Shown piece after piece: positions 23,552 to 33,100 of a stretch of DNA of 64,000 bases. Both the position numbers and the translations under genes were made by a program. The stretch spans positions 1-64,000 of IMG/VR virus record IMGVR_UViG_3300042379_000183, one strand, 5' to 3'. The DNA comes from a virus. The notes under the pieces were generated by a model. That model saw only the letters and a list, made by a program, of their open reading frames with translations. It was not told where the DNA came from and did no database searches. Each line of letters opens with the position of its first letter. Position 1 is the stretch's first letter.

Positions 23552-24117
23552 TATCCTTTGCCCCACTTTAAATTAACAGGGCCTGATCCTTCATATACTT
23601 GATCAAAACAACTGTCAGTTGGATATTTGTTTCTCATAAAATCTTTACTAGCCGTAAAGGGTTTTGCTAAATCTAAATTACTCATAGGACTTGTTCCTGT
23701 TATTGCAAGTGCAACACTGCCATTATTACCAGTGTCAATTGAATAAGCAATGTTATCTACAGCACCCTTGTATACTAAGATAGTATCTTCTACACTCGTC
23801 AATGGAAGATTTGTAGTTGGATTAATAAATAAAAGTCTTACTTCAAAGTCTTGACCAACTAATCCAGTTTGCATCAAATTGCCAAGTGCATAATCTGAAT
23901 CTGTTAACAATACCTTATAAAGCTCTCTATCTACCGTTGTAGATAATCTAGGAGGATCTACGGTAACAAGTTTACCATCAGCTAGATAAGTAACATTGTT
24001 TATAGCAGTATTGTTAAAGTAGCTAGTAGTTGCGTAACTTCCAATCTTAACTATATAAAATGTTTCAATACTTGGATTCTCAAGAATTGCAATAATTGCT
24101 GGGCTAAATGTAATCAT
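23551..24117 (-). CDS. Distal tail / hub protein (L-like), 188 aa
   Basis: It begins ITFSPAIIAILENPSIETFY and ends MRNKYPTDSCFDQVYEGSGP then VNLKWGKG. Phage proteins with this ending, between tape measure and tip genes, form the distal tail or hub. The two Cys-less middle parts are beta-rich (VEDTILVYKGAVDNIAYSID). It overlaps both neighbours by a few bases. No iron-sulphur Cys cluster like that of lambda gpL is present. Confidence 0.7.
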   Translation of the reverse strand: MITFSPAIIAILENPSIETFYIVKIGSYATTSYFNNTAINNVTYLADGKLVTVDPPRLSTTVDRELYKVLLTDSDYALGNLMQTGLVGQDFEVRLLFINPTTNLPLTSVEDTILVYKGAVDNIAYSIDTGNNGSVALAITGTSPMSNLDLAKPFTASKDFMRNKYPTDSCFDQVYEGSGPVNLKWGKG

Positions 24118-24725
24118 AGTCGTTCAATCAGCTTAATTGTACCCATATCCATTAAGACACCATCTGTATATGACATTCCTGATATGGCATCAGTATCATA
24201 CATACAATTCATTATTACATCATCTCTAAATGATACAACAATCGAAGTTATCGAAACTCTTAATGTTGGAAATATGTTTAATGGATATGCAGTTCCTGTA
24301 CTAGTTGGAATACAATCGCTAGTAACCATATACACTTTATTGTGATTTGCAAACTTAATAAAAGTGCCTTTACTAATTTTACCAACCATTCCAGTTAAAG
24401 AAAGTTGAGAAGCACTAACTGAACCTGTAACTAAACCACTTCCAGCTGTTAAAATTGTAGTTCTCTTAGAGCCATTATTCTGAGGCACTATAATTGTAAC
24501 TGTTTCTGAATACCCTTTTGTCACTAAATTAACAAATAGATCTTGTGCATCATAAGCGAGAGGTTCCAAATTTGTTGTAATCTCCCATCTCTGTGCTGCA
24601 CGTTTAGATACTTGTCTTTTTAATGAAAGGGTATCTGAAACGAAAATTGGCTGATTGCTTTTGATTGTAAGCGGAGTTACAAACTGAGCAATCACCTTTC
24701 CATTTTCATAGATACCATATGCCAT
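24114..24725 (-). CDS. Minor tail (distal tail) protein, 203 aa
   Basis: The gene lies directly behind the tape measure gene (TAATG overlap) where distal tail or minor tail proteins lie in long-tailed phages. The sequence is beta-rich with LKRQVSKRAAQRWEITTNLE in the first third and RVSITSIVVSFRDDVIMNCM near the end. This fits a lambda gpM-like or HK97-type minor tail protein. The assignment rests mostly on position and general look. Confidence 0.65.
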   Translation of the reverse strand: MAYGIYENGKVIAQFVTPLTIKSNQPIFVSDTLSLKRQVSKRAAQRWEITTNLEPLAYDAQDLFVNLVTKGYSETVTIIVPQNNGSKRTTILTAGSGLVTGSVSASQLSLTGMVGKISKGTFIKFANHNKVYMVTSDCIPTSTGTAYPLNIFPTLRVSITSIVVSFRDDVIMNCMYDTDAISGMSYTDGVLMDMGTIKLIERL

Positions 24726-27700
24726 TATCTTCTATAGCCTTTCTCACGATTATGTGAATTGACACCTTCAGCAATTGAAGGCAACATTTGATAAATCTCA
24801 GATCTTGTTTGACGACTAATATCGCCAGTAATATTTACATTAATTACTTGATTAGATGTGCTATTCATATTATCTGCAGCACTGATATTTGCCATTGCTG
24901 GCGTACTTAAGACTGCTGTTGCTAAACCACCTGCTGCAAACTTCTTAATGTTACTAGAGTTGATTGCAGATAATAAGCCTAAGTTAGCTTTTGCTGCTTT
25001 TGCATTAATAACAAATTCGCCATTGGAAAGCATTGCAGGAATAGAATCAGATGTACTTGTTCCCATTCCTCTGACATAACCTCCAGTTGCCATTGGTATC
25101 ATACCCGCTCCAGCGAGAGCAGCAGGACTCATTGCTGCAGCTCCTCCGCCAAACAGAAAACCAAGTCCTGGGATATTACTACCCATTGAACTAAGACCAC
25201 TAAAAATAGTTTTAAAGACACTACCTATTGCATCTGTAAATGTACTAAATAATCCTTTAAAGTCAATAGTCTTAAATGCTCCAGTAAACTTACCCCAAAG
25301 TCCAGCAACAGTAGTATCTACCGTAGCTGGCGAAATTGAATCAACGTCTCCTGACGGCAAAGGTGCACCTTCTGGATTAGTTGGACTTCCAAGGATTTTA
25401 CTTCCAGTATCATAGATACTAGTACCTAATCCACCTATGTATTTTGTAATTGCTCCATTCTTTCCAGTTAATGGATCCATTAAGCCTTTTACAAAGGTAT
25501 CAATAATACTTGAGGTAAACGTATCTAGAACACCCTTTAAAACACCTTCAAGAGATACCGCTTTACCTTTTAACAAATTAGAAAGACCATTTGAAATACC
25601 AGAACTTAATGAAGTGGCAAGCTCATCACCTGCAATCATTCCTTTTGTTTTATAATCTAATGCTTTAGTTTTAAAGATATCACTAATTGCAACACCAAAC
25701 TGATCAACTTCATGTTGAAGTCTGATTCTTGTAGCTTCTGCAGTCTGTGGTGTAATCTTTCGAGACTTGATTTCGTTAACGTAAGATTCAATAACAAGTC
25801 TTTCAGCATCTGTCAATAAATTGTAAATATTCTTTTCAACAGAAACTCCAACATTAGAAAGATCTATTTTAAACGATTCGAAACCACCAACAGCTTTTCC
25901 AAAAGATTCGGTCAGTAGTTTATTAATTTTGTCAATAGTTTTCTTTAATTGTAGCTGTGCTAATGTTCGAAATTCTTCAGGCATGTCTGGCGTTTCAGTT
26001 ACCTTCTTTGCATCTTGAGCAGCATCTAAATAAGATTTTAAGATAGCTCTACTTGCTTCATCTAGAAAATTATAAACATCTTCTGAAATATTAATTTGAA
26101 GTTTTTCAAACTCTGTTTTTATATTTGCAAATGGCACTCGAATGTTTGCAATACTACTTCTTGCAAGTCCTTGCGCAGCAACTCGATCAGCTTCAACCTT
26201 TTGTCTTCCTTCTAAGGCTGCCACTCTTTGAGTTGGAGGACCTTCTAAAGTACCAAGAACTTTCGTCTCAGCTTCTTCAGTCCTTTTTTCAATCGCTTTT
26301 GCGTTAGCAAAGATATTTTCTCTTACTTCATCTGAAATTTTAAGGAGTTCTTTTGCAGTTAAACCTAAGTCTGGAAATACTTTATTGATAAGAGAAAGTT
26401 GATCTTTTAATTTAAGAACAGTAGGTTTTTCTTCTGGAGGAGGCGTGATAAATGTATCTGGGACCTTTGCAATCTTTGATTGAGCTAAAATAGAAGCAAG
26501 TTCTTTATAAACATCTTGAGCCGTATCACGATTTATTGTGCGCACTAAATCACCTAATACAGAACTCTGTCCTCGTTTAGGATCCATTGCAGCATTTGCT
26601 TTATCAATCAATTCACCAATTTTTAGAATTTGAGCCGGACTCTGTTTTGAAAGTTCATTAAGAGCTTTATTATCAATGTCTTTAAAGCCGACTTTTTCTA
26701 ATTCAGTTCCAACACGTCTAAGACTATCTCCTAAGTTTTTACTATTTACTAGCAATGATCTAATACCAGGGACTTCAGTTTCAGTGGTTTTTGGAGTAGG
26801 TGCAGTTAAAGATTTAAAGGGCGACATTGCTTTAAAAGTCTTAAACAATTCATCAAATTTATCTTTTAAATTCTTAAAAAACTCGTTTGTTTGAGTATTA
26901 ATTCCACTAGAAACATTGGCTTCAGGAGGTACAATATCAAATGCTTTTACACTGGTTTGCGTACCAGTAGCAAATTGTTTAACACCCATACCACTATTAA
27001 TAGCAGTTAATAGTCCCCAATTCTTTTGAGCGTCTTTAGCATTAACAACAAATTCGCCATTAGATAACATTGCGGGAATGGAATCGGATGTACCAGAGCC
27101 TGAACCTGCTACTCCTCCAGTTGCCATCTTAGTAGATGAAAACAAGGACTTTACAAATGTTCGAAGCTGATCACCCAATCCACCTAAAAATTCAAAAACT
27201 TGCTCTTGAAGATTAGTAAGAGGGGGTGCATAGTCTACAGATTCATTTTTATTAGGATTAGGAACAGTATAAGAATTAGGTTTATCCGTTTTAAATTTTT
27301 CAAAACCTGAAACATTTGCTTTTGCTAGTTCTTTATAAAAGGCATTTTTGATTTTATCATTTTCTGAAGTCTGAACATCTTTAAATTTTAACGCATGATT
27401 ATCGGCATTTGCTAGCGTCTTATTACCTACACGAACTACACCCTTACCATTCCATCGACCACTTGAAAATATATCTTTAAGTGTCGGCAAATTTGCTTCT
27501 GCTTGTTTTAAAAAAGCTCTAAAAACATAGTTAGCTCCAAAACCGCCTGCAGTCACATTAATGTTGTTTAAATTTGGATTATCAGATTCACTGAATTGAG
27601 TAGCCCGATTGATTCCACTAGACATTTGGTCTTCATTGTCTTTTAAAAAATTAGAAAGCTCAGTTGAAGTTTTAAATGATGTTTTTAAATATGTATTGAT

Positions 27701-30700
27701 AATACTAAGTGCGCTCTTATTCATGTCATTATAGCGCTGATTCTTATTATCTTTGCCAACGCGATAAAGAAGGGTATTTGTACCAAAATCAGACCTATTC
27801 TCAACTAAAGAATTAAAGAATAAAGCATCAATATCTTCCTTTGATAATTTAAAGCCTAAGTCTTGCGCATTCTTTATACCATTTGCTAGATCAGGAAGAT
27901 TTGTATTATATAATAACTCTGGAGCATACTTACCAGTTGCTGTTTTCTTACTTCTGAAAAATTGATTATCGTATTTAAGAAGATCTGTACCCTTAGCAAA
28001 ACCTTGTATTCCTCTACCGCTATTGATAGCAGTTAAAATATCCCAATTATTCTTTGCATCTTTAGCATTTACTACAAACTCACCATTAGACAGCATAGCA
28101 GGAATAGAGTCTGATGTACCAGAACCTGCTCCAAAGATACCACCACCTGTTGCTTTTCCAGCTGGTGCATTTCCATCACTAGTTGGAATTTGTGCTTGTA
28201 TATTTTTAATTGCATCAGCAACTACTTTTTTATCAGTTCCAAAAATAGCATCACCAATCCATTTTAAAATATTATAAACAAGAGCACCCACACCGGCGCC
28301 GAAGGCGATAGCCCCAGGCCCCTTACTCATACCATATGCCATTGCAATTTTTAATTGCTCTATAACTATCTGCCCTACTCCCGAAAGAGGTCCAGTAGAG
28401 CTTAAGCTTGTTTTAATATTATTCGCACCAGCAGCTAATGAATCTTTTAATAAACTAAAACTCATAGACAAACCAGAAAGATTAGACGCGTATACCTTTC
28501 TAATGTTTGTAGCTATAGTATTAAAAAGACCATACTTTTCACCCACCGCTACGAATGCAGCGGCAGCAGCAGCGGCTGACAAAGTGCCTTGTACGACTTC
28601 TCTCGTAGACATTGTACCACCACCGTCAGGTGACTTAGGTTTATCAAGATTTAATTTAGATTTAATCTCTGCCCAAATTGAACTTAATTTATCTGTTAGT
28701 CCTTGAAGAATTGGTGTAATATATTCAGACCAAAATGATTTAAAACTAGCAAAAACTGAAACTAATACATCCCAATTTAAGGCTACAGCAAGTATTGCAC
28801 CAAGTAAGGCAATTGCTGCTAAAACAGGACTTGCAATAATTGCTCCAATACCTGCTATTGCTAAACTGAATGCAGCTGCAATACCAGTACCAATCAAACC
28901 TACAGCACCTATTAATGCTGAGGCAAGGATACTACCAATACCTGCACCAACTGCTTGCCCAACAAAAGAGATAGCCATTGCCACACCGACTCTTGCCCAG
29001 TCAGTTAGTCCAGTCATTCCTTTTGCTATTTCAGTACCTAGTTGGAAGCCTGCAACAGCGCCTAGCAAACCACCTGCACCTGCACCAGCAAATTTAACAC
29101 CTTCCTTAAGGGCTGCCCTTTGCTCTGAAAGGGCTTCAGTAATTCTAGTAGAGGCCGCTTGTGATGCAAGCAAAGACGCTTGTAATGGCGCCAATGTAGT
29201 GTTAAGTCTAGCAAGATCAGCTCTACTACCTTGTAATGCTGTTTGATTCCTGATAGCTTCAACAAGTTGTCTTTGAACTGCACCTGTGCCTAAAGCGGAA
29301 GTATCACCAACTCGAATTGCGTCTCTTGCTGCTCTATTTGTAATAATATTACCAGCAGCATCTCTTTGACCTACAATACTATTTAGACTATCATTAAATG
29401 CTCTTCTATTACTTTCTAGAACCGTATTTAATTGTCTAGGTGCTTCTGCTAACTTTGCGGTAGACTTAGCAATATCGCGATTTAATAAGTTTCTTTCTAA
29501 TATAGATGTTACGGTTGTTGCAGCTCTTGTAGGTGCTGTTGCAATTCCAAGTGCAGCTCTTCCAATTAATTCTCGACCTGCCGCAAACAGTAATGATGTC
29601 TTAGCAATGATAGCTAAAAATCCAAATGGATCTTTTAAAACATTACCACCAAATAAAGCTGTAATCCCCTTTTTTACAATAGATACAAAACCAAATGCAG
29701 CTTTTGCAAAGAACTCAGACCGTTCGCTTGCAGCAACAGTGCTAGTTGCAAAAATTCCAGCAAGTGTAGTTGCAACACTTAATAGAGCAGTTCTAGCAAT
29801 TCCTGACTGTGTTCCCGCAACTATAGCAAGACCAACGGCAGTTGTTAATGCTACAATAATAGGCATTTGCCAACCAGGTGGAAATGCATTAAGAATATCG
29901 TGACCAGGAGTTCGATTTGGATCAGATCTAAATGGGCCACGTCCTACCTGCGCAGTTGCTCTAGTATCAATAGTTTGACCAAACATTTGTCCTGGGTTGC
30001 TATCATTAATACCAAAGATTTGTTTTAATGTTCTACCAATACCTGACGTAGCAAATGATTCAGATGTTGATTTAAATGTACTGTTTATCGCCTTTCCAAC
30101 TTTAGATTTATCAAAAGATTCTTTTGTATCTTTTCCAAGTTTCTTTAACCAATCAATAGAACTCGAAAGCAATTGATTCGTTCTTGCTGCAATAGTAATA
30201 TTAGGAGAGCCACCTGTTTGATCGTCTGTTCCTATCTTGAGTTTACCATTCTTGAATAAAGCAAACCCAGTAAGAATAGCCGCAATAGTAGTGAGTACAC
30301 CTAATAAACCCAATAAAGAAGATTTGTATTTATTAATTGCAGCAATACCAGCAAGAAAAGGACCAACAAACTTAATTTTTGAAAAAGCACTATTTGAGGA
30401 CGTTGCAAACTTAGAAATTGATTCGGTTGGACCTTTTGCAAGCTTTGCTGTCCAGCTGATAACTCCTGTGATAAGATCAGGAATCCAAGAACGTCCAATA
30501 ACTTTATCATAGAGCCAGAAAAACCATTGTTCCGCTTTCATTGCCCATGATTTTAAAACATCAAGTGAAGCTTTAAGGCCTAAGAAGACTGTATTGACAT
30601 CAATTGTTGGTAATTGATTTCTTAATTTATTAAAACTAGTTACAATAAACTGAACAAACGTATCTAATATTGGTTTCCAACTCTTCAGTGTCTCTCCAAA

Positions 30701-31765
30701 ATGAGAGAAAATCTTTGAAAAATCTAACTCAGACAGTTTCTTAATTAATAAAATAAAACCAGCACTTACAACTGCTAAAAAGTTTTCTATTACTGGTTGT
30801 AATGAATCTTTTAACTTAAGAGCAATAGCACCTATTTTGGTATTAGTAAGATCTAGCGTTTTCCAAAACTCACTAAAGCCTATAATAACATCTGTTATAA
30901 ATAATAAAACAGATAACTTAGCACTAAGTAATGAGACTTTAAAGTTTGTTGCAAAGTTAAATATACCATCAGCTAACTTATTAATTACAGTAGCTAAAGA
31001 ACCAGTAGCTCCAAAGAATCCTTTTTTAACTTCATCAAATAAAATAACTATGGAGGTACCTAGATTTCTAAAGGCTTGACCATATGTTATTTGAACTTTT
31101 GTAAAGTTTGTATCAATCTCACTTTGTTGCTTTAAGATTGCTTTAAAAACTTTATCAGAAGTTAATGTACCTTGCTCGCCTAATGCTCTTAATTTTCCAA
31201 TAGAAACACCAAGGCCTTTAGCGATTTGCTCAGCTAAAACGGGTGCATTTTCTAAAACAGATCTTAATTCGTCACCAGCAAGTTTGCCAGATGAAAGTGC
31301 TTGACCTAACTGCTGAATTGCAGCATTTGCCTCTTGTGCACCAGAGCCAGACATTGCAATTGATTTGCTAACAAGGCTTGTTACACGTGCAACTGAAGCT
31401 TGTGAAGCACCAAAGGCGGTACTGGATCTTGCTAACCTACTATACAGTGAAGCAACAGATTCTAAGTCACCTCTAGTTGCATTAGCAGTAGATCTTACTG
31501 CATTTAATGCAAATCTGAATTCATCTTGACCTCGTGTAACTAATCTTATCTTTGTTTCAATATCAGTAAGCGTATCAGCTAACTTTGTATATGATGCAAT
31601 TGCAGCAGTACCTGCAAGACCTATTGAAATCAATCTAGTAAAATTAGCAAATTTCGTAGAAACGTTCTCTACACTATCTTGAATACTATTAACTGATGTT
31701 CTTAATTTGGCAAGGTCTGCTCTCGCCTCTTCAGAATCAGATATAGTTTTTAGAACTATAGCCAT
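24725..31765 (-). CDS. Tail tape measure protein, 2346 aa
   Basis: It sets tail length and may help channel DNA into the cell. Residues about 1-230 match the lambda H-type N-terminal tape measure domain (AANAAIQQLGQALSSGKLAG then DELRSVLENAPVLAEQIAKG). Long hydrophobic stretches occur in the centre (around 28.8-29.1 kb). A Gly-rich block GSGTSDSIPAMLSNGEFVVN occurs three times (about 28.02-28.17, 26.96-27.12 and 24.93-25.08 kb). Between copies 1 and 2 an inserted domain begins near ALFFNSLVENRSDFGTNTLL. If the usual relation of about 1.5 angstrom per residue holds, the tail would be several hundred nanometres long. A terminator lies just upstream of its start. Confidence 0.93.
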   Translation of the reverse strand: MAIVLKTISDSEEARADLAKLRTSVNSIQDSVENVSTKFANFTRLISIGLAGTAAIASYTKLADTLTDIETKIRLVTRGQDEFRFALNAVRSTANATRGDLESVASLYSRLARSSTAFGASQASVARVTSLVSKSIAMSGSGAQEANAAIQQLGQALSSGKLAGDELRSVLENAPVLAEQIAKGLGVSIGKLRALGEQGTLTSDKVFKAILKQQSEIDTNFTKVQITYGQAFRNLGTSIVILFDEVKKGFFGATGSLATVINKLADGIFNFATNFKVSLLSAKLSVLLFITDVIIGFSEFWKTLDLTNTKIGAIALKLKDSLQPVIENFLAVVSAGFILLIKKLSELDFSKIFSHFGETLKSWKPILDTFVQFIVTSFNKLRNQLPTIDVNTVFLGLKASLDVLKSWAMKAEQWFFWLYDKVIGRSWIPDLITGVISWTAKLAKGPTESISKFATSSNSAFSKIKFVGPFLAGIAAINKYKSSLLGLLGVLTTIAAILTGFALFKNGKLKIGTDDQTGGSPNITIAARTNQLLSSSIDWLKKLGKDTKESFDKSKVGKAINSTFKSTSESFATSGIGRTLKQIFGINDSNPGQMFGQTIDTRATAQVGRGPFRSDPNRTPGHDILNAFPPGWQMPIIVALTTAVGLAIVAGTQSGIARTALLSVATTLAGIFATSTVAASERSEFFAKAAFGFVSIVKKGITALFGGNVLKDPFGFLAIIAKTSLLFAAGRELIGRAALGIATAPTRAATTVTSILERNLLNRDIAKSTAKLAEAPRQLNTVLESNRRAFNDSLNSIVGQRDAAGNIITNRAARDAIRVGDTSALGTGAVQRQLVEAIRNQTALQGSRADLARLNTTLAPLQASLLASQAASTRITEALSEQRAALKEGVKFAGAGAGGLLGAVAGFQLGTEIAKGMTGLTDWARVGVAMAISFVGQAVGAGIGSILASALIGAVGLIGTGIAAAFSLAIAGIGAIIASPVLAAIALLGAILAVALNWDVLVSVFASFKSFWSEYITPILQGLTDKLSSIWAEIKSKLNLDKPKSPDGGGTMSTREVVQGTLSAAAAAAAFVAVGEKYGLFNTIATNIRKVYASNLSGLSMSFSLLKDSLAAGANNIKTSLSSTGPLSGVGQIVIEQLKIAMAYGMSKGPGAIAFGAGVGALVYNILKWIGDAIFGTDKKVVADAIKNIQAQIPTSDGNAPAGKATGGGIFGAGSGTSDSIPAMLSNGEFVVNAKDAKNNWDILTAINSGRGIQGFAKGTDLLKYDNQFFRSKKTATGKYAPELLYNTNLPDLANGIKNAQDLGFKLSKEDIDALFFNSLVENRSDFGTNTLLYRVGKDNKNQRYNDMNKSALSIINTYLKTSFKTSTELSNFLKDNEDQMSSGINRATQFSESDNPNLNNINVTAGGFGANYVFRAFLKQAEANLPTLKDIFSSGRWNGKGVVRVGNKTLANADNHALKFKDVQTSENDKIKNAFYKELAKANVSGFEKFKTDKPNSYTVPNPNKNESVDYAPPLTNLQEQVFEFLGGLGDQLRTFVKSLFSSTKMATGGVAGSGSGTSDSIPAMLSNGEFVVNAKDAQKNWGLLTAINSGMGVKQFATGTQTSVKAFDIVPPEANVSSGINTQTNEFFKNLKDKFDELFKTFKAMSPFKSLTAPTPKTTETEVPGIRSLLVNSKNLGDSLRRVGTELEKVGFKDIDNKALNELSKQSPAQILKIGELIDKANAAMDPKRGQSSVLGDLVRTINRDTAQDVYKELASILAQSKIAKVPDTFITPPPEEKPTVLKLKDQLSLINKVFPDLGLTAKELLKISDEVRENIFANAKAIEKRTEEAETKVLGTLEGPPTQRVAALEGRQKVEADRVAAQGLARSSIANIRVPFANIKTEFEKLQINISEDVYNFLDEASRAILKSYLDAAQDAKKVTETPDMPEEFRTLAQLQLKKTIDKINKLLTESFGKAVGGFESFKIDLSNVGVSVEKNIYNLLTDAERLVIESYVNEIKSRKITPQTAEATRIRLQHEVDQFGVAISDIFKTKALDYKTKGMIAGDELATSLSSGISNGLSNLLKGKAVSLEGVLKGVLDTFTSSIIDTFVKGLMDPLTGKNGAITKYIGGLGTSIYDTGSKILGSPTNPEGAPLPSGDVDSISPATVDTTVAGLWGKFTGAFKTIDFKGLFSTFTDAIGSVFKTIFSGLSSMGSNIPGLGFLFGGGAAAMSPAALAGAGMIPMATGGYVRGMGTSTSDSIPAMLSNGEFVINAKAAKANLGLLSAINSSNIKKFAAGGLATAVLSTPAMANISAADNMNSTSNQVINVNITGDISRQTRSEIYQMLPSIAEGVNSHNREKGYRR

Positions 31766-31780
31766 AACATTACTTTCAAT

Positions 31781-31809
31781 AAAAAACCCAGGATTGTATT
31801 TATCCTGGG
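31781..31809 (-). terminator. Rho-independent terminator directly before the tape measure gene
   Basis: On the minus strand CCCAGGAT-AAATACA-ATCCTGGG is a perfect 8-bp stem followed by six T. It lies in the 50-bp gap between the gp10-like gene and the tape measure start, so it would reduce expression of the tape measure compared with tail tube and capsid genes. Confidence 0.9.
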
Positions 31810-31815
31810 TATGTG

Positions 31816-32145
31816 TTACTGTTGTTCGATTTCCACAATCGTTCCTAATGGTTTACCATAATTTAATGCAATAGCTTCTATGAAATAACTCGGTGCTTGT
31901 TTAGAAGAACCTTGATTTAAATGCTGAATATAATCAGTTGTATTTTTCACAACAAATACTTTATTTAGCTCACTAACTTCCCAGGAACTTCTTGCTAGTC
32001 CTGTGTCAATAGGTGTAGCTGCTTTTAAGTCATTTACCATTGCACTTACTGCTATCCTTGCTTGTGCTTTAGTTGTTTGGTCTCTTATCTGAAGTAACTT
32101 TTTAAATTCATTTTCAACATTGTCAAGCTTCATTTTAAATTTCAT
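31816..32145 (-). CDS. HK97 gp10-like tail completion protein, 109 aa
   Basis: The pattern ATPIDTGLARSSWEV, then DYIQHLNQGSSKQAPSYFIE matches the HK97 gp10-like family (also Mu gpG-like or lambda gpZ-like), which join tail and head or complete the tail. The first 35 residues form a helix (VENEFKKLLQIRDQTTKAQA). In most relatives this gene lies before the tail tube gene; here it lies between the chaperones and the tape measure. Confidence 0.8.
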   Translation of the reverse strand: MKFKMKLDNVENEFKKLLQIRDQTTKAQARIAVSAMVNDLKAATPIDTGLARSSWEVSELNKVFVVKNTTDYIQHLNQGSSKQAPSYFIEAIALNYGKPLGTIVEIEQQ

Positions 32146-32152
32146 ACAATCC

Positions 32153-32787
32153 TTACATTTCTAATTTATCTCCACCAGTAGAAAGTAACATTTTCTGTAA
32201 CAGCGAAGAACCAACAAGTTTTTGAGCTAATGGTGTAACTGCCTTAGGTACACTAAATAATACACTAAGACTAGGAAAGATTTCTTGTGGTGAACGTTTT
32301 TCACCAAGTGCTTTAATTATATAAGCAGCACGAAGATCATCTCTCCACTCAAGTGGCTTTCTTTCAAAATATGAAATCCAACCAAGTAACTCATCGTATG
32401 GCATCTCCTCCATTAGCTTATACAATGGAAGTCTCAGTGAAAAAGCTATTTCATGTAAAATAACTTCTTCATCTGAGAGAATTACTTTCCCTGATCACCA
32501 GCAATTCCGGAGAATCGCATAATTTCATTAGAAAGCTTAGATAATTCATCCATTGGAAAACTATCAAAATCTTCATCAGTTAGATCGTCTGAACCTTCTA
32601 CAGACATTCGAATAACTGTCTTCAAAAGATCAAAACCGGAATCATGATCTTCTCCAGAGATTTTTGCTCTGTTTTGAATTTCCATTACATCTGAAACACT
32701 CAATTTAACGATCTTAACATCTTCGTTAATAAATTTAACAGTCTTAGTCATCTTCTTACCAACTAGACTTTTAATGCCTGTAGCCAT
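32153..32787 (-). CDS. Tail assembly chaperone GT fusion made by -1 frameshift, about 211 aa
   Basis: Ribosomes that slip back one base at GGGAAAG (32485-32491) skip the TAA of the G-like gene and continue in the second frame with VILSDEEVILHEIAFSLRLP and then YKLMEEMPYDELLGWISYFE. The second part (PYDELLGWISYFERKPLEWR with D and A..I following) resembles lambda gpT. The second frame has no good start of its own (only TTG, without an RBS). The product helps assemble the tail tube around the tape measure and is not in the finished virion. Confidence 0.85.
32482..32787 (-). CDS. Tail assembly chaperone G-like protein, about 101 aa
   Basis: This is the unshifted product of the chaperone gene. 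The start at 32787 (AAAGGAG six bases upstream) is chosen over an earlier ATG at 32832 that lies inside the upstream gene. The chain has TKTVKFINEDVKIVKLSVSD and VMEIQNRAKI followed by an acidic helical end (DDLTDEDFDSFPMDELSKLS). Such Glu/Asp-rich short proteins before a tape measure gene are tail chaperones of the lambda G type. Confidence 0.82.
   Translation of the reverse strand: MATGIKSLVGKKMTKTVKFINEDVKIVKLSVSDVMEIQNRAKISGEDHDSGFDLLKTVIRMSVEGSDDLTDEDFDSFPMDELSKLSNEIMRFSGIAGDQGK
32485..32491 (-). other. Programmed -1 frameshift site GGGAAAG
   Basis: The minus strand reads G-GGA-AAG-TAA at the end of the G-like frame. The heptamer GGGAAAG fits X-XXY-YYZ and is the slippery sequence of the lambda G/T frameshift. 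The stop codon follows directly. The -1 frame is open through the whole T-like region. Confidence 0.85.
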
Positions 32788-32788
32788 C

Positions 32789-33025
32789 TTACTCTCCTTT
32801 AAAATCCCTGGAATTACTAGCTTGGAAGTCATCCAATTGCTTCCTCATGGTATGTAATATTGATAATGTCTGAAATACCTCTTGAGATTTTGGTTGATCA
32901 CCAGCAAACTCAGAAATACGTTCAAATGTTTTACGAATACTAATATCAATACTTTTTCGCATATGTTTTGCTGTAGTACGTAAAACATATCCTGTACTGA
33001 ATGGTCGATCTGTATTTTCGTCCAT
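32789..33025 (-). CDS. Hypothetical helical protein between tail tube and chaperone genes, 78 aa
   Basis: The chain is charged and helical (KHMRKSIDISIRKTFERISE, then QTLSILHTMRKQLDDFQASN). Small genes in this place occur in several long-tailed phages. Its stop overlaps the chaperone ribosome site. No known domain is seen. Confidence 0.65.
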   Translation of the reverse strand: MDENTDRPFSTGYVLRTTAKHMRKSIDISIRKTFERISEFAGDQPKSQEVFQTLSILHTMRKQLDDFQASNSRDFKGE

Positions 33026-33100
33026 ATTTTCTTTATAATAAAAACGGGCTAGTTTAAATACTTTATTTAAGTACTTTGTAAGTACACCCCAAACTATTAA

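Noticed and set aside
32153-32425. Independent 90-aa gene starting at TTG 32425
   Set aside because: It lacks a ribosome site, and its frame is open back to the GGGAAAG slippery site, so it is the frameshift part of the chaperone.
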